From NCBI RefSeq assembly GCF_945859685.1, contig NC_079149.1, positions 5,677,118 to 5,741,117 on the forward strand: a stretch of DNA of 64,000 nucleotides, written 5' to 3'. Under the pieces are notes generated by a model. It saw only the letters and a list, made by a program, of their open reading frames with translations. It had not been told where the DNA came from and did not search any database. The position numbers and the translations under genes are program-made. This stretch comes from Eupeodes corollae. Lineage: Eukaryota > Arthropoda > Insecta > Diptera > Syrphidae. Below are positions 46,367 to 57,939 of the stretch, piece by piece (within the stretch, counting starts at the first letter, position 1; every line of letters starts with the position of its first letter).

Positions 46367-46885
46367 ATTTTATAACCCTAGTTATTTTTTACCCAAAGTA
46401 TTCTATAACCTATTATTATTTTTATACTTGTTATTCTATATTTCACGTTATTTTTAAGCCCAGGTTATTTTTTAACCAAGGTTATTTCTTAACCCAACTT
46501 ATTTTGAAGCCTAGTTTATTTGAAACTCAGGTTATTTCGCAACCCTTAACTAAGGATATATTGTAAGCCGGGTTATTCTATATCAGAGGTTATTTTTTGT
46601 CCAGGTCATAGGTTATAATTTTTTAACCTTAGTTTTGGTTATACCCTAGTCATTTTTAAAACAGAACATTATTTAACCTAAATTATTGCTTAACCCAAGT
46701 TAATTTGTAACTAAGCTTATATTTTCTCACAGGTTAGTGTGTTATTTTGTAGCTCAGGTTATTTTGTAACACTGGTTTATTTGTAATTCATGACAATTTG
46801 AATTCCATTTTAACGCTGGATATTTTATGATAAAGATTATTTTGTAGCTTAGGCTGTTTTGTAACCTAGGTTATTTTTTAACCCA
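46367..46885. repeat. Palindromic minisatellite, right part
   Basis: Continues the array seen at 44090-44348, with words such as GGTTATTTTTTAACC (46465, 46875), CAGGTTATTTTGTAACAC (46755) and AGGTTATTTCTTAACCC (46480). About 25 degenerate units with 20-22 bp spacing. The array is interrupted only by the LINE. Confidence 0.8.
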
Positions 46886-46889
46886 AAAA

Positions 46890-49795
46890 AATGTGCTACA
46901 AAAATCTAATAATTTGAAGTTACCTCAAACACAAATGGAACAGGAAAAATAGAAACCACTGATCTTCGATTATTAGTGTTGTCTTGGGATGAGTTTTTTT
47001 TTTCCTGCATGAGGTATCCCTTAGGTACGGTTCATCTCCTGGCTAATTCTAATTCTAAAAACTCGTCAAAAAAAAGTATAATTTTTCAAATGGTTGGTAC
47101 ATTCGATAAGTTCATTCAAATACACAAACCATTTAGTTTGATATTTTATTTTTCCAGTATTTCATATTTTTATTATAATACAAAAATTATCTTTAGTTAA
47201 ACAACATATTGTTAAAAGCTTACCAATTTAAAAGTTATCAATTTGCTAAATATTTATCAATTTAGTAAAAAAGTCTAACATTTTAAACCTTGCTAATTGC
47301 ATTTTGTTAATAAAAAAACAAGCATCCAAACATGTCTAAAAAGCGACAGTTCCTGAAAGTAAACAAAGCAGCTACGCTTAAACGGACCCATTTGGAATTC
47401 GCAACGTTGACGGGACCAACCCATCTACTGCCCTTACAAGAAGAATTGTACAGATGTTGCAAGAGTTAAACAAATTGTTAGAAGTTAAAGTAGACATTTC
47501 GTGATTTTAATTGTAGCAAATTAAGATATAGTAAGATGTTAAAATCGTATAAAGTTAGAAAAATAACCTTTCAGTCCAGTAAGTTGTTAAAAAATGGATT
47601 TAGCAATTACAGAAGCTACTTTCTTTTAAAACCTTAACTGTTTAATAATATATTTGGTCAAATGAGAGTATCTTTCATGTGCAATAATAATACATAATTC
47701 GTAAACATTGGAAACACGTAACGTTGGAAACATTCTTAATTACGTTCATTCTTATTTGTTGACTGTAGATTGCGGATTGGAAGTTACAATTTTCTACTTT
47801 TTGCATAGGACATAGAAGGCACTGCTATCAGTAACGATGTAGTTACAATAACAAAGAAAAATGTAAAAAGTAAATCATTTGAGCTTAATACTGTTTCCTT
47901 TCTAAGCTCTGTATATATTATATCATCAAAGATCTTTCAAAGCTTTGAAAAGTTTCCGTAAAATTCTCTGAGTATAAAATTGTATATTAAAATATCGATT
48001 TGATTATTTTCATTGCATTATAACTAAAATTCTAAAGTGTTTATTTAAAATACAAAACAATTTTGAAAAATTGCAACATTCAAAAATTTATAAACACAAT
48101 TATTTTTCGCTTTTATTTTCATTTTTAAACTAACACGTATATAAATGGATACCAATTATAATTCCAGCAATGACGCAAATCATATATTTTCCAAAAACTA
48201 CCAAATTATTCGAATTTTAAACAATTTTTGTAATCATCGCAACTAATCATTTTACTCATCATAAATCCATTCACCATGAAAAAAATAATACAAAATCAAA
48301 ATAGAAATATTTAAATGCATATAAACTTCTAATAACCTTGGAAAATTAATTCTATTGTTGTTTCGCTTAATTTTATTGATTGCATTCCACAAAGCATCTA
48401 GGTCTTATTTTTACGCATTTGATTTTTATAGAAATTCCGCATTCTACTCGTACTGCTGCTTGATTTAAAAAGCTGACAATATCATAGTTTTAGGAGGATT
48501 TAAACTATCTTAAAGATACTTTTGGGATTAAAACAATAAACTTTTTCTGCTAGAATTGTCTCACGAAAAAGACAGAAACTTTCAAATCAGCATCTTCAGA
48601 GCACGAATGTTTTTACTGAAAGATGCTGATCATTTTATTTTCCTTCTTTCACAGATATCGCACGAATTTTCGATTTGATTTGAATTTTAAGAGAAATTCG
48701 GTCACGATCTCGCATTTAATTTATCTGTATCTGGTTGATGCATCATTTATTGAGATGCAACGATCAACGCCGACGACGAACGACGGAGACGACCAAAACG
48801 ATCAACGACGCCAACGGTATCACCTAGAAAAATACGCCCACAAAAATGTATCTTTATCTTTCTATGCCACAGAGACATTTGAAGTTTTTATTGGAAATTG
48901 ATATAACAACTATTTCTTGATGACGCAGATTTGTGGCATAGAATGTGGGCTGAGCGTGTCGCGAGCCGGAGGAGCTCAAAAAATCAAATAAAATCGGTGA
49001 TATATCGAAATGGAAAAAAAATATTGTTTCTATTTAAAGCTGAAATGATAATGTCAGCTTTTATATTGATCGGCATTTCGAATTTGATGCGACGAATTTT
49101 ATTTATTTTATTTGTTTGTTCTTTTTTGTGTTTGCTCCATTTCCTTTGTGATGAATCAATATTGATATTGGATGACTACAGCTCACATTTCACATGAGTA
49201 ATCCGGCTGTAGACAGCAATTATGATATTCAAATTACTACATTTGGTGGAATCACAAATTCTTGGAGGGTGATCAATGTGCAGGCTGAAATAAATGGAGA
49301 TCACGTAGACGGAATTTATTAATGCAATAATTAGTTTTTTTTATAGTTAATTTAATTTTCTATCAAAAGTGCGAGGCAGAACTTATTTTCAGGTGTAAGA
49401 AACATTGTCATCAGTTTTTCGAAGAAATATGCATTTAGATGAAATAGGTCATCACTTTAGTACGAAATAAACAATTATCACTACGTTAACTCTAAATTGC
49501 TACAATTTACCCATTTTCGATGTGACTCATTAAAGACAAAGGTCAACATTTTTAACAATTATCTAATTAGTACAAACAATTTCAATTTTATCAAAAACAG
49601 GGCATTTGAATTCGTCGAAATGGTGGCAGTTTGGGAAAAAGTCGGAAATATTTGTTTTAAATTTTAGAAACTCAAAAGTCATTTACCTAGTCTAGTCATA
49701 AATATTGAATTAGAAATTAAATATTAAAAAAATGAATGCCAAATAATAATGCGCTGATATTTTTAAAAAAAATTTCGTAATATTTATTACGGAAT
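46890..49795. other. Unique AT-rich sequence, no gene recognised
   Basis: About 2.9 kb. A short frame starting at 47332 (MSKKRQFLKVNKAATLKRT, about 46 codons) has basic composition but no family I can name. 48760-48820 is a GACGAC/CAACG patch. 48623-49197 frames are short and unassigned. Confidence 0.45.
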
Positions 49796-49798
49796 TAA

Positions 49799-49880
49799 TT
49801 AGCTACATTTAATAGAAGACACTATTCAAAATGGCCAACATTTGATTTACTGCTCGAGGAAGTCAATAGTGGTACGCCCT
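49799..49880. repeat. Direct repeat flanking the mariner-like relic and SINE (left copy)
   Basis: AGCTACATTTAATAGAAGAC then ACTATTCAAAATGG and TTTACTGC recur at 50753-50830 (AGCTACATTTAATAGACGAC...) with about 85 percent identity over some 80 bases. The right copy directly follows the SINE tail. The relation could be a local duplication of the end of the mariner-like element. Confidence 0.75.
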
Positions 49881-50450
49881 TTATCCATTAAATAGTGTTC
49901 GCTGTACGAACGAGGGACCGTTTTTAACGACTAAAAAGGACCACAGCTCGTAATACAGAGAATTAAGGTCTGGACTTGCAGCTGTCATATCACATCCAGT
50001 GATATGAAACTCGGTGTATTTTACTACTCTTAAGTGGTTTTAGTTTTGGGAGCCGGAGCAGAATCTTGCTGGGCAGTCGAATGCTTGTTCTCCAAAATTG
50101 TTTGATTAAGATGCTTTACGACATTCTCCAATACTGTTGTTTGAGAAACCTTTGCCGAAGTTTTTACTCGTTTTTTCGCAAAAATGAAGGTCGGTAAGAT
50201 CGTGATAGCTTACTTCGAACCATACTATTACATTTGTGGAATGGTGGCCTTCATCGACCCTTGGAATGAGTTCAGACGCTTCTCTTTATTGCAGAGCATA
50301 AACTCCATCATTCTGTTTATTGAATGAATAACTGTTTCGACAGTGAACAATATGTCATCAGTGAACAGAATTGGTCGCAGAAAATTCTTCAGGTAATATT
50401 TGAGCACTGAGCAGAGCTTTTGATTTTTATTTGCGTTTTTGATTGAATGA
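49800..50450 (-). pseudogene. Mariner-like (IS630/Tc1-mariner) transposase relic
   Basis: On the minus strand the C-terminal catalytic half is readable with stops. FTDDILFTVETVIHSINR lies near 50325-50385 (first catalytic Asp region, cf. SDE..FTVE...N.QNDR). KRVKTSAKVSQTTVLENVVK and LNQTILENK lie near 50090-50180. QQDSAPA is near 50065 (second Asp). AASPDLNSLYYELWSFL is near 49950-49990, where the family has SPDLNPLDY.LWS, so the final acidic residue of LDY is changed to Y. At least four in-frame stops are present. The SINE at 50451 has inserted on its 5' side. Confidence 0.8.
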
Positions 50451-50752
50451 GTACCCGTGGCAGGATGGTTAGTGCGATGGACTGTCATGCCTGAGGTCTT
50501 GGGTTCGATCCCTGCCTATGCCATCTAAAGTCTTATTACAGGTATTGCCTCTTGCGAGGAATTGACAAATTCTCCAAGAGTAACTCTTGTCATGAAAAAG
50601 TGCTTTCTCAAATTAGCCGTTCCGATTCGGCATATGAACTGTAGGTCCCCTCCATTCCTGACAACATTACTCGCACACAGGAATGGTTGAGAGTTGTAAG
50701 TCACTAGGCCCTGGTTCTTCATGGACTGTTGCGCCACCCAATTTATTTATTT
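50451..50752 (+). mobile_element. tRNA-derived SINE, best-preserved copy
   Basis: About 300 bp. The tRNA-like head is 50453-50525, with A-box-like TGGTTAGTGCG (50466-50476) and a canonical B box GGTTCGATCCC (50502-50512). The ACTGTCATGCC between them resembles the anticodon arm of tRNA-Asp (GTC), a tentative origin. The body runs to GGACTGTTGCGCCACCC (50724-50739) and an ATTTATTT tail. The 3' end matches the RTE-like LINE end GGACTGTAGCGCCACC (46334-46349). The minus-strand frame 50525-50737 across the body is incidental. Confidence 0.9.
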
Positions 50753-50835
50753 AGCTACATTTAATAGACGACACTATTCAAAATGGTCGTCATTCTCTTT
50801 ACTGCACGACGACTTCGATCGCAACAAGCACCTCA
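50753..50835. repeat. Direct repeat flanking the mariner-like relic and SINE (right copy)
   Basis: Right-hand copy of the 49799-49880 repeat; see that entry. It begins at the SINE tail. Confidence 0.75.
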
Positions 50836-50929
50836 TCCATTTAAAAGTTGAATACTGCATGAAAAAGAGGTCGCTTTAAGGACTCAATATTTATTTTTGT
50901 ATTTATTTATATAGGAAGTTATTGTAATG

Positions 50930-51545
50930 GGTCTGATATTTCAAATTGAAAATTTTGAAACTTTTTCAATTCCATCCGAAAACGTTTGTTGGAATGGATT
51001 CCGTATGACATCTGCATACTCAAGAGATGATCTAAATGGTCGTCAACTAAACGTAATTAATGGGCTATATAAAGATGTAAGCGTATAGGAATCCGAAAAG
51101 TCAGTTAAGTTTCTTTTAATTAAACCAATCATAGACTTCGTTTTAGGGACAATAGCATCCATGTGCGGAAAAAATGTAAGCTTGGAATCATAGGAGACAC
51201 CTTAATCGTTTACTGCAGCAGTTCTCTGAGGATACGATGAAGAGAATACGAAAACTTATAAGTTGTGAGTTTCCTAGAGACAAAAATAGCGAAGCATTTC
51301 TGACATTAAGTTTAAAGCAGTTAAACAAACACCAATTTGATAAATGATCGTGGGCTATTTGAAGACTAAGGCAATCACAAATGGAATTCACTTTTAAAAA
51401 TAATTTAAGATCATTTTTTGCAAATATCATCGAAAAATTGTAAATAAAAGCGGGCCAAGATGACAACCCTGGTGAACTCCTGAGGTACTTACATATAATA
51501 GATCTCGAGGTTTGATTGTCAAGTTTTACTTTTTGTGCCCTATTT
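50930..51545 (-). pseudogene. LINE RT relic (Jockey-like), thumb region
   Basis: The minus strand reads, with shifts, GVHQGCHLGPLLF-like sequence (about 51440-51490; PQG changed to HQG). It then reads DLKLFLKVNSICDCLSLQ and LSNWCLFNCFKLNVRNA (51188-51466), which fits the region just after YADD, (D)L.N(W)C..N.LKLN..KC. Near 50985-51080 it reads DSYTLTSLYSPLIT and SLEYADVIRNPFQ, the LY..LVRP.LEYA..VWNP block. The YADD itself is deleted or changed (the readable part has KNDLKLF). This is another dead copy of a different family from the RTE-like LINEs. Confidence 0.8.
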
Positions 51546-51549
51546 GGCC

Positions 51550-53565
51550 ATTTAATACTTTAGAAAATTCTAAGTGTGTTGTGCCAATATCTACTTTATC
51601 TGAAAGAAACCCCAAGTTTCCTTGTGATGTTGAATAAACTGATTCCAAAAATTGAGCAAAACAGTAAGAGTTTTATTAATGTCAGTATAGAATTATCCCC
51701 TCTAAAATTCATCGTAGGTGGAATACCAATTGATTTCTTTTTAGAATTAATAAAAGTTCAGAATCGTTTTGGATTACTTTTCAAATTAAGCTCAAAATTC
51801 GAAATATAATTCCTGTCCAAGAATTTGCTGAGAACCAAGAATTCTTTACGAAGTTTACAAAATGTATATTTGTCATCTGAAGTGTTTGATATTTTTTACT
51901 TGGCAAATGATTTATTTTGAATATTTTTAATGAGTCAGTTTTTTGTTATACTACAGAGGTTTTGAAATATTCTTTTTTGTCCTATAAGGTACAAATAAGT
52001 AAAAATCTATATTTAAGATACACGTGAAACTGTTTTTAGGTTTAAAAATTCAGTATTCCAATGTACAGTTCCAATATAATTTTCGAGTTCAATGAGGTTT
52101 GATTTTAAGAAGTTAAATGATTTTGGATTGTTACAATTAAGTTCTAAATTTCTATATAATTGGATTTCAATATAATTTGATTTTTGTTTTCATTTCTGCT
52201 TCAAAGCAGCTTCAAGCAGGTGTCTAGTATGTCTTTTCTAGGCTGTATGGGAGATGTATATTTCTGAGAAAAACTAGCGGGTTCTTGGCAGTATCTTCCA
52301 AAAAACTTTAGCGCACGATCAAGAAAACAACGCTTGATTTTCAGTGGTTACAACGTTTGATTATTAATTATAGGAAACAAAAAAGGTTAAAGTGGCAAAT
52401 AAGCATAGCTTTAATAACGATTAACATACAAAATGTGCAACAAATGTTGTAAAGTTATGACCTTTTCTAAAAATAGATCAATTTAATTCTTAGGGTTTTG
52501 CAAAAGGAAAAACAACGTAACTGGAGATTAATTCGTCTTATGTTTCAATTTATTTTATTCATCTAATAATATTTCAAAATGTTTTTGGTAAAATATCTTA
52601 GGTTGTTTTTATGTCAACTTTCAAAAACATATCTTATTTGGAAGGAAGTTGCTGGTAGAAGTTTAACAGGTTTTCATATCGCTCAAAAAAACAATTTTTC
52701 AGATCACAGATTTTAATGAACTCTTTTGATTCGTATTCCCTAACAAATTAAAAAAATTGTTGTACGAAGATTTTTAGTAGTCTAGGTTATGGGTTGGTTT
52801 TGGTGGTTTTACAGTTAAAAAGAAACATTTTTTGTAAATAATTGATGAAAATTTCAGTTTTTTAAATTGGGTTCATTTTAGTCGTTTTTGGAGGGGTGGT
52901 AGAGCTAGCTTGACTGTCAAGTTTTAAATTTCAGTGGTGATGTTTAAAAAACAAATATTCTTTCACTACAAATTAGTTTCCTAAAATTTTAAAGTGATAT
53001 TGATAACTTAGCGAAAAAATTGAAGTTATAAAAAGGGAAAGGTAAACATAGCATTCATATATTTTTAACTTTAAACATTGAAATAAAATACAATTTTGTT
53101 GATAAATTCGAAAATGCTGTGTTTTAAAAAAATAGTTATTTGATTATAATTAAAAAATATATTTGAAATAACTTAAACTGGTAAGAAAAAATAAGGAATT
53201 ATTATCAGCATTTCTATGGGATATATATGAGAATAGAGGAACGGGTCTCTTATTTTTTAAATGACAATATTTTTTCTTCTTGTAGGATAAACTTTTGATT
53301 TTGGGTCTTCATATTTCACAGAAAGTAGGCGGTCAATAATACACCCACTTACACAGTGATCCCTTTAAAAACTTTTGATTTAGACATAAGAGTCCTCTTG
53401 AAAGCTGATAAATGTAAAAATTTTCAATTTGACAAATGGGAAACCAAAATAAGACTTTATGAAAAAGTGCCGACAAATTTTCTACTTGTCAATTATTTGA
53501 ACATTTTTCCTTTAAATGGATCATCCAAAAACTCCAAGACTCTAAAATAAATCAAGGAGGTTTAA
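51550..53565. other. AT-rich sequence, no gene recognised
   Basis: About 2 kb; frames 51576-51809 and 53356-53550 have no recognisable domain. Confidence 0.5.
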
Positions 53566-53570
53566 GATAG

Positions 53571-53772
53571 TACCCGATGGTTAGTTCAAAGGACTGTCAT
53601 GCTAGAGAACTTAAGTTCATGTCTGTTAAACCAATTTTTTTTTTTTTCACGGATCTTTTAAAAGGAACCGAGTAATTCTCGTCACGAAAAAAGCTTTCTT
53701 TAATTATTTGTTTGGATTCGGCACAGGAATGTTTGAGATTTGTACCCTATGGCAAACTGTTAAGACACCAAT
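53571..53772 (+). mobile_element. tRNA-derived SINE, degenerate copy
   Basis: Colinear with the 50451 copy: TACCCGATGGTTAG, GGACTGTCATGC, AATTCTCGTCACGAAAAA, GGATTCGGCA, GGAATGTTTGAGA and AACTGTTAAGACACC occur in order. The B box is lost (AAGTTCATGTC) and roughly 90-100 bp of the body is deleted, so it is old and inert. Confidence 0.75.
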
Positions 53773-53774
53773 TT

Positions 53775-55905
53775 AATTTATGGCAGATTAATGAAAACTG
53801 GTATTAAATTCTTATTACAGTTATTAATGATATCCCCAAAACTATAAGCATACTACCATTTACTATACCCTCTGTTTGTTCTTTAAAATCTAAACTAGTC
53901 GTCCTTAAGTATGAAAACCTTGAAGATCTCTATTTCTTACTTTAAATTTCCCATCAATGAATGCCACGCTAATTCCGTCATGATAAGCGAAAGCTCCCAA
54001 AACTAACCAGCTTTTCATATCATACAAGATCCTTAATCAAAAAGTCCCTAACCTTTAGTCTTAAAGTATTTTTTTTCAAGTATGGTATACTTAATTCAAG
54101 AAATCGGAAAGAACGATTAAAACTTCGTTTCACATTTGTATGAGCAAAGTAACCTCTCTTCTTTCTACAATACCCCATCCCTCTAAACCCCCTTAAAGGA
54201 AAATGAAAAACCATTTAAGTTTAACATCACTTTTACCTCGACCTATGTATGTTTCAGGTACGTACATACATATATGGTACAAAATTCTTTAGATCCACAT
54301 CAACCATCCGACCATGATCCTAATTCCATTCCCAAAATTTGTTTAACCAACAAAACAAAAATAAATAAATGCAAAATAAAACAAAAAAACACTAAACAAC
54401 ACAACACTCTGGGTAAATCTCACCAAGGCACTCTTAATTTTTTTTTCTTCTCTTACTTTTTTTTTAATGTATGAACAATCCTTTTATCAAAGCCTTGATG
54501 GAATTTAGTGGTGGGATGACAGCAACCCCAAAAACTCAATGGTGGATGATTTTGTTGTTTTTTTTTTTGCATAGATACTCGGAATCACTTATGCCCCGTG
54601 CAGAGATATTCAACTTAAAATAAAAAAAAAATAAAACAAGAAGGAACTAAAAGCATTCCAGCTCCGATTAGAAAATAAAATCTAAACAAAAAAGCTTTAA
54701 AAAAAAATCCCAATACAACGAAACGTTGAACGTTGGCTACTACAAAACACAGAGCTGCGGATTTCGAACCCAGTTCTGATGATGTTTGAAAAACTATTTT
54801 ACGCAGCAATTTCTACCTAAACCAGTTTAGTTTTATTTTTTCTTTTATTTCTTTTTTATTCTTCTTTAATTCGTCGGAATAACAAAATACGTATCTTATT
54901 ATTCAACAGATTTACCTAGATTGCTTTTGCGTAGTTGTACAGAGAAGATGCAACCATCCCTGGGTACGAGTACCTAATTTACCGCAGCACAAGCTGCAGG
55001 CCGGCAGGCAGGAGGCAGAGCTGCCATATATCATCTATCTACCTTGAGTTTCTTCCGTATGTCTTTATGGCATACATGTGGATGGATATAAGGATAGATA
55101 TGGGGGGTGGTATCCTACAACCCTATAACCATTCCATCACATTTATATAAATGACGCCATTTTGTTTGCTTGCAAAACTAATGTCACTTTGCTGCCTTTC
55201 AATCTCAGGGGAGGAAATTGCAACATCGTTTGGTCCGTCCGTCGGTTGGTCTGTTGGTTGGGAGGTTGGGTGGCATAAGTGGAGTATACTACTTCTACTT
55301 ATAGCCATCAGCCTGCGATGCGATGGATGATGTCAACTGAGGTTAGTCTTCTACTATGAACAACACAATGTTTGTATATTACACATCACATGTTTGCAAA
55401 GTCGTTCGTCATTGTTGTTGTTGTTTTGTTATTGGTGGTAGTGGTGTAGTTATTGTCAGGGCCGTACTAAATAAATCCTCAAGGTGAAAGTATTTTCTCT
55501 GTTTTTTTCTTTTTGAATTAAAATCCTTTAAACCTTTCGTAGTAATGCAAAACAAACAAAATTTATATATACGACAACACTGCAACGTATAGAAAGCTTT
55601 AAGAAGCTTAACAATATAAGTTGGTTTTGAAGGTTTTGAAATTTACACAATTTAAAAATAAATATACTTTGAACCACTCGCAAATATTGAAAATATTGCC
55701 TAAAACAAATTGTGTAGCTTACTTTTTTTGTTTTCCTGAAGAATTGAGCCAAACACCTCCTACCACGCCCACTTTTTACAAAAAAAATATAACTGAATCC
55801 TGAATTTAACAGTGTTTCCCAAACAGATTTTTTTTGGAGAAATGTTTTGAAGGGAAAAATATAATAAGGTTTTTTAGTTCAAAGTTCCCCAAATTATTCA
55901 GACTA
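53775..55905. other. Unique sequence, no gene recognised
   Basis: Unassigned 2.1 kb with short simple repeats (GTTG near 55415-55430, CGGTTGGTCTGTTGGTTGGG near 55240-55265). Short frames are without domains. Confidence 0.45.
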
Positions 55906-56119
55906 AAGGGTGTTTTTTAACTGCGTGAAAAGTTTCGAATGTTGTTATTTATGGTTTGAATGTTGAATATATCAAAATGTCTTGAAATTTCGTCACATGA
56001 GTGCAGAACAAGCCAATACAAATAAGCCTGATATCAAAATCTTTCAGGAGAGCGAATCCAAAACTTAAAAAATTACAACTGATTGGGATTAGGTGCACGT
56101 AAAAACTCATTACAAAAGA

Positions 56120-56985
56120 TGCTGGAATGCGAACCACACTGATAACTTCCCATCCCATCTATGGATTTGTTTTGCTTAAAAGTTTGTAGGTCTTCGTGTT
56201 GGGTTAAAATAGTTGTCAGTTGAATTGTTCTTAAAAATTTTTAAATTACCAACAATATTTTTCATATCAAGAAATAGTTAAGTTTGAAAATCTATTTTTT
56301 TAAATAGATTTTTGTCGTTAACAAATTTTTACCAATCTTAGTGGCATTTCTTAAATTTTTAAAAACTGGATGAATGAAATTAATTTTATTTTTTACCAAA
56401 TTTGCGTACTTCTTCTAGATTTTATTTTCTATGAAAAAACGGACCGTTTTAAATTTTTATAAAAAAAAACTACTGAATATCGAAAACAATATTTTCTGTG
56501 AAATAAAAAAAATATTGTCTTCAATATTTTTAATTTTTAAAAAGATATTTGAGTCAAAAGTAAATTTTTACCAAGATTTAGTACTGTTTTTTTGTTACGT
56601 TTGCATTTTTTTGTAAAAAAAAACTGTCAACTAGATTTTTCTCAAAATGTTACTGAATGTTTTTTTAAAGAAAAAGTATTTTAAAACCAATATTTCAAAG
56701 TTTCGAAAAGATATTGCAGCCGAAAATCAATTTTTAATAACTTTTACTAATTTGTTTCATAAGGTTTTTGTTTTTTGTAAAAAAAAATGTCAATTCGATT
56801 TTTCTGAAAATTGTATCGAATGTTGAAAACAATGTATCTTACAAGTTAAAATTTGTTGGAAGCCACAATCTCAAATTTTTGAAAAGATATTTGAGTCGAA
56901 ATTCAATTTTTACCAACTTTGAGTAATGTTTTTTTAGGTTTTTATTTTTTATAAAACAAAACTGTTATTTTTCGTTGCGCAAAAA
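56120..56985 (+). mobile_element. Dispersed element with ~175 bp array, copy 2 (truncated)
   Basis: Matches copy 1 from ACTGATAACTTCCCATCCCA (56138; 35235 in copy 1). It continues through GTCTTCGTGTTGGGTTAAAA, AAGAAATAGTTAAGTTTGAAAA and three array units with GATATTTGAGTC-like words (56541, 56709, 56884). It ends at GTTATTTTTCGTTGCGCAAAA (56965-56985), which is at 36817 in copy 1. The last ~300 bp and the 3' hairpin of copy 1 are absent. Copy 2 carries fewer tandem units, so unit number varies between copies. Confidence 0.8.
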
Positions 56986-57084
56986 AAAAAAAAGAAAATT
57001 CCTTCCAAATTGTGGACATTTACTTAATTTGTTGGCGAATACTTAAAGCACTTCTACTATTTAACGGTGTTTAGCGATTTCGCC

Positions 57085-57500
57085 AAAAAACGATATTGCT
57101 ATTTTTGAAGCGAAAACAATCCTCTGCGTCAATATTATATTCATTAAAATTGGTGATTGGTTCGGTCATTTCTTTCGAAATGAGGAAGGATCTGGCGGTA
57201 CTATTAATGGATTCGAGCACTATCAAAACAAGTTAACTGATATTTTTTTTATAAAAAGCCGATGATATCGATTGTGGCTAAACTTGTCACACAGCAAGCT
57301 TAACCAACAGCTTATTGCCAAATCAATTTTTGACAACTTTATTTCCAGAATTGGTCCTGTCTCCTCGATCTTGGGACTTAACAGCTTTCGAATACTTTGT
57401 ATTCTGACAAACCAGGAACTTTTGAAGCATTAAAAGCCAACATTGATGCCTTAAGACTATTAATGCCGTCGGGGTGACTTCCTGACTACGTAAACATATC
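57085..57500 (+). pseudogene. IS630-type transposase relic (DUF4817-associated family)
   Basis: Frames read FRNEEGSGGTINGFEHYQNK (cf. F-ENE.G.TVTVNG.RY). After a shift come LLPNQFLTTLFPELVLSPRS and WDLTAFEYFV, equivalent to the F..R.IS.....WPPRS-CDLTPLDYFLW block that carries the last catalytic Asp (here PRSWDLTAFEYF). The QQDGA block is destroyed. It is on the same strand as the GGGTGTTTTTT-bounded element. Confidence 0.72.
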
Positions 57501-57579
57501 TTAGTTGTGAATGACCAACAAGCCTCGGACACTAAGAACTTTAAAATTCTTAAGCTCTTAAAAAAAAAACACCCGATGC

Positions 57580-57930
57580 TTCAATATAAATAAACATGTA
57601 TTTAAAAAAAATACCCAAAGACTTTAATAATTAATGTTCGAAAGCTAACATTTTTGTATCCCAGGAAAATATTTTCAAAAATTCTCTAAAATAAAAAGGG
57701 TCCAAAAATTTAATAAATTTTTCAGCGGTGTAAAATTGTAGTAAATTTGTTGTAAATTGTGTCCTGTTTTGGAGAAAAATTTTGTCACTTGCACATTCGT
57801 TCTTCAGAATGGGTTTTTAAGTTTAGTTGGTAAGTTTAAAAATGGTAAAAACTAATAAGCCTAAAGGTGCCGTAAATTCGTCGTAAAAGACCGTAAAATA
57901 AAATAAATGAGTGCGTTTTATTTTTTGTAA
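57580..57930. other. AT-rich spacer, no gene recognised
   Basis: Nothing assigned between the transposon end and the LINE RNase H region. Confidence 0.5.
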
Positions 57931-57939
57931 AACTAACTC

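Larger units (their letters stand above)
55908..57574 (+). mobile_element. IS630-type DNA transposon split by a second element
   Basis: Ends are GGGTGTTTTTTAA (55908-55920) and TTAAAAAAAAAACACCC (57558-57574, an inverted match with a longer A run). Inside the right half is a decayed transposase of the DUF4817-associated family (57090-57500). The left ~200 bp continue the element. The middle (about 56120-56985) is the second copy of the 35 kb dispersed element. With the insert removed, about 800 bp would remain, so the copy was already deleted. No clear target duplication was seen. Confidence 0.7.

Noticed and set aside
47332..47470. Short basic frame starting MSKKRQFLKVNK
   Set aside because: Only about 46 codons with no family match that I can defend; could be a transposase N-terminus but unsupported.
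50453..50525. A functional tRNA gene
   Set aside because: A and B boxes are present, but no proper cloverleaf or acceptor pairing could be drawn and the unit is repeated with a SINE body.
50525..50737. 70-codon minus-strand frame in the SINE body
   Set aside because: It lies antisense in a non-coding SINE; other copies break the frame.
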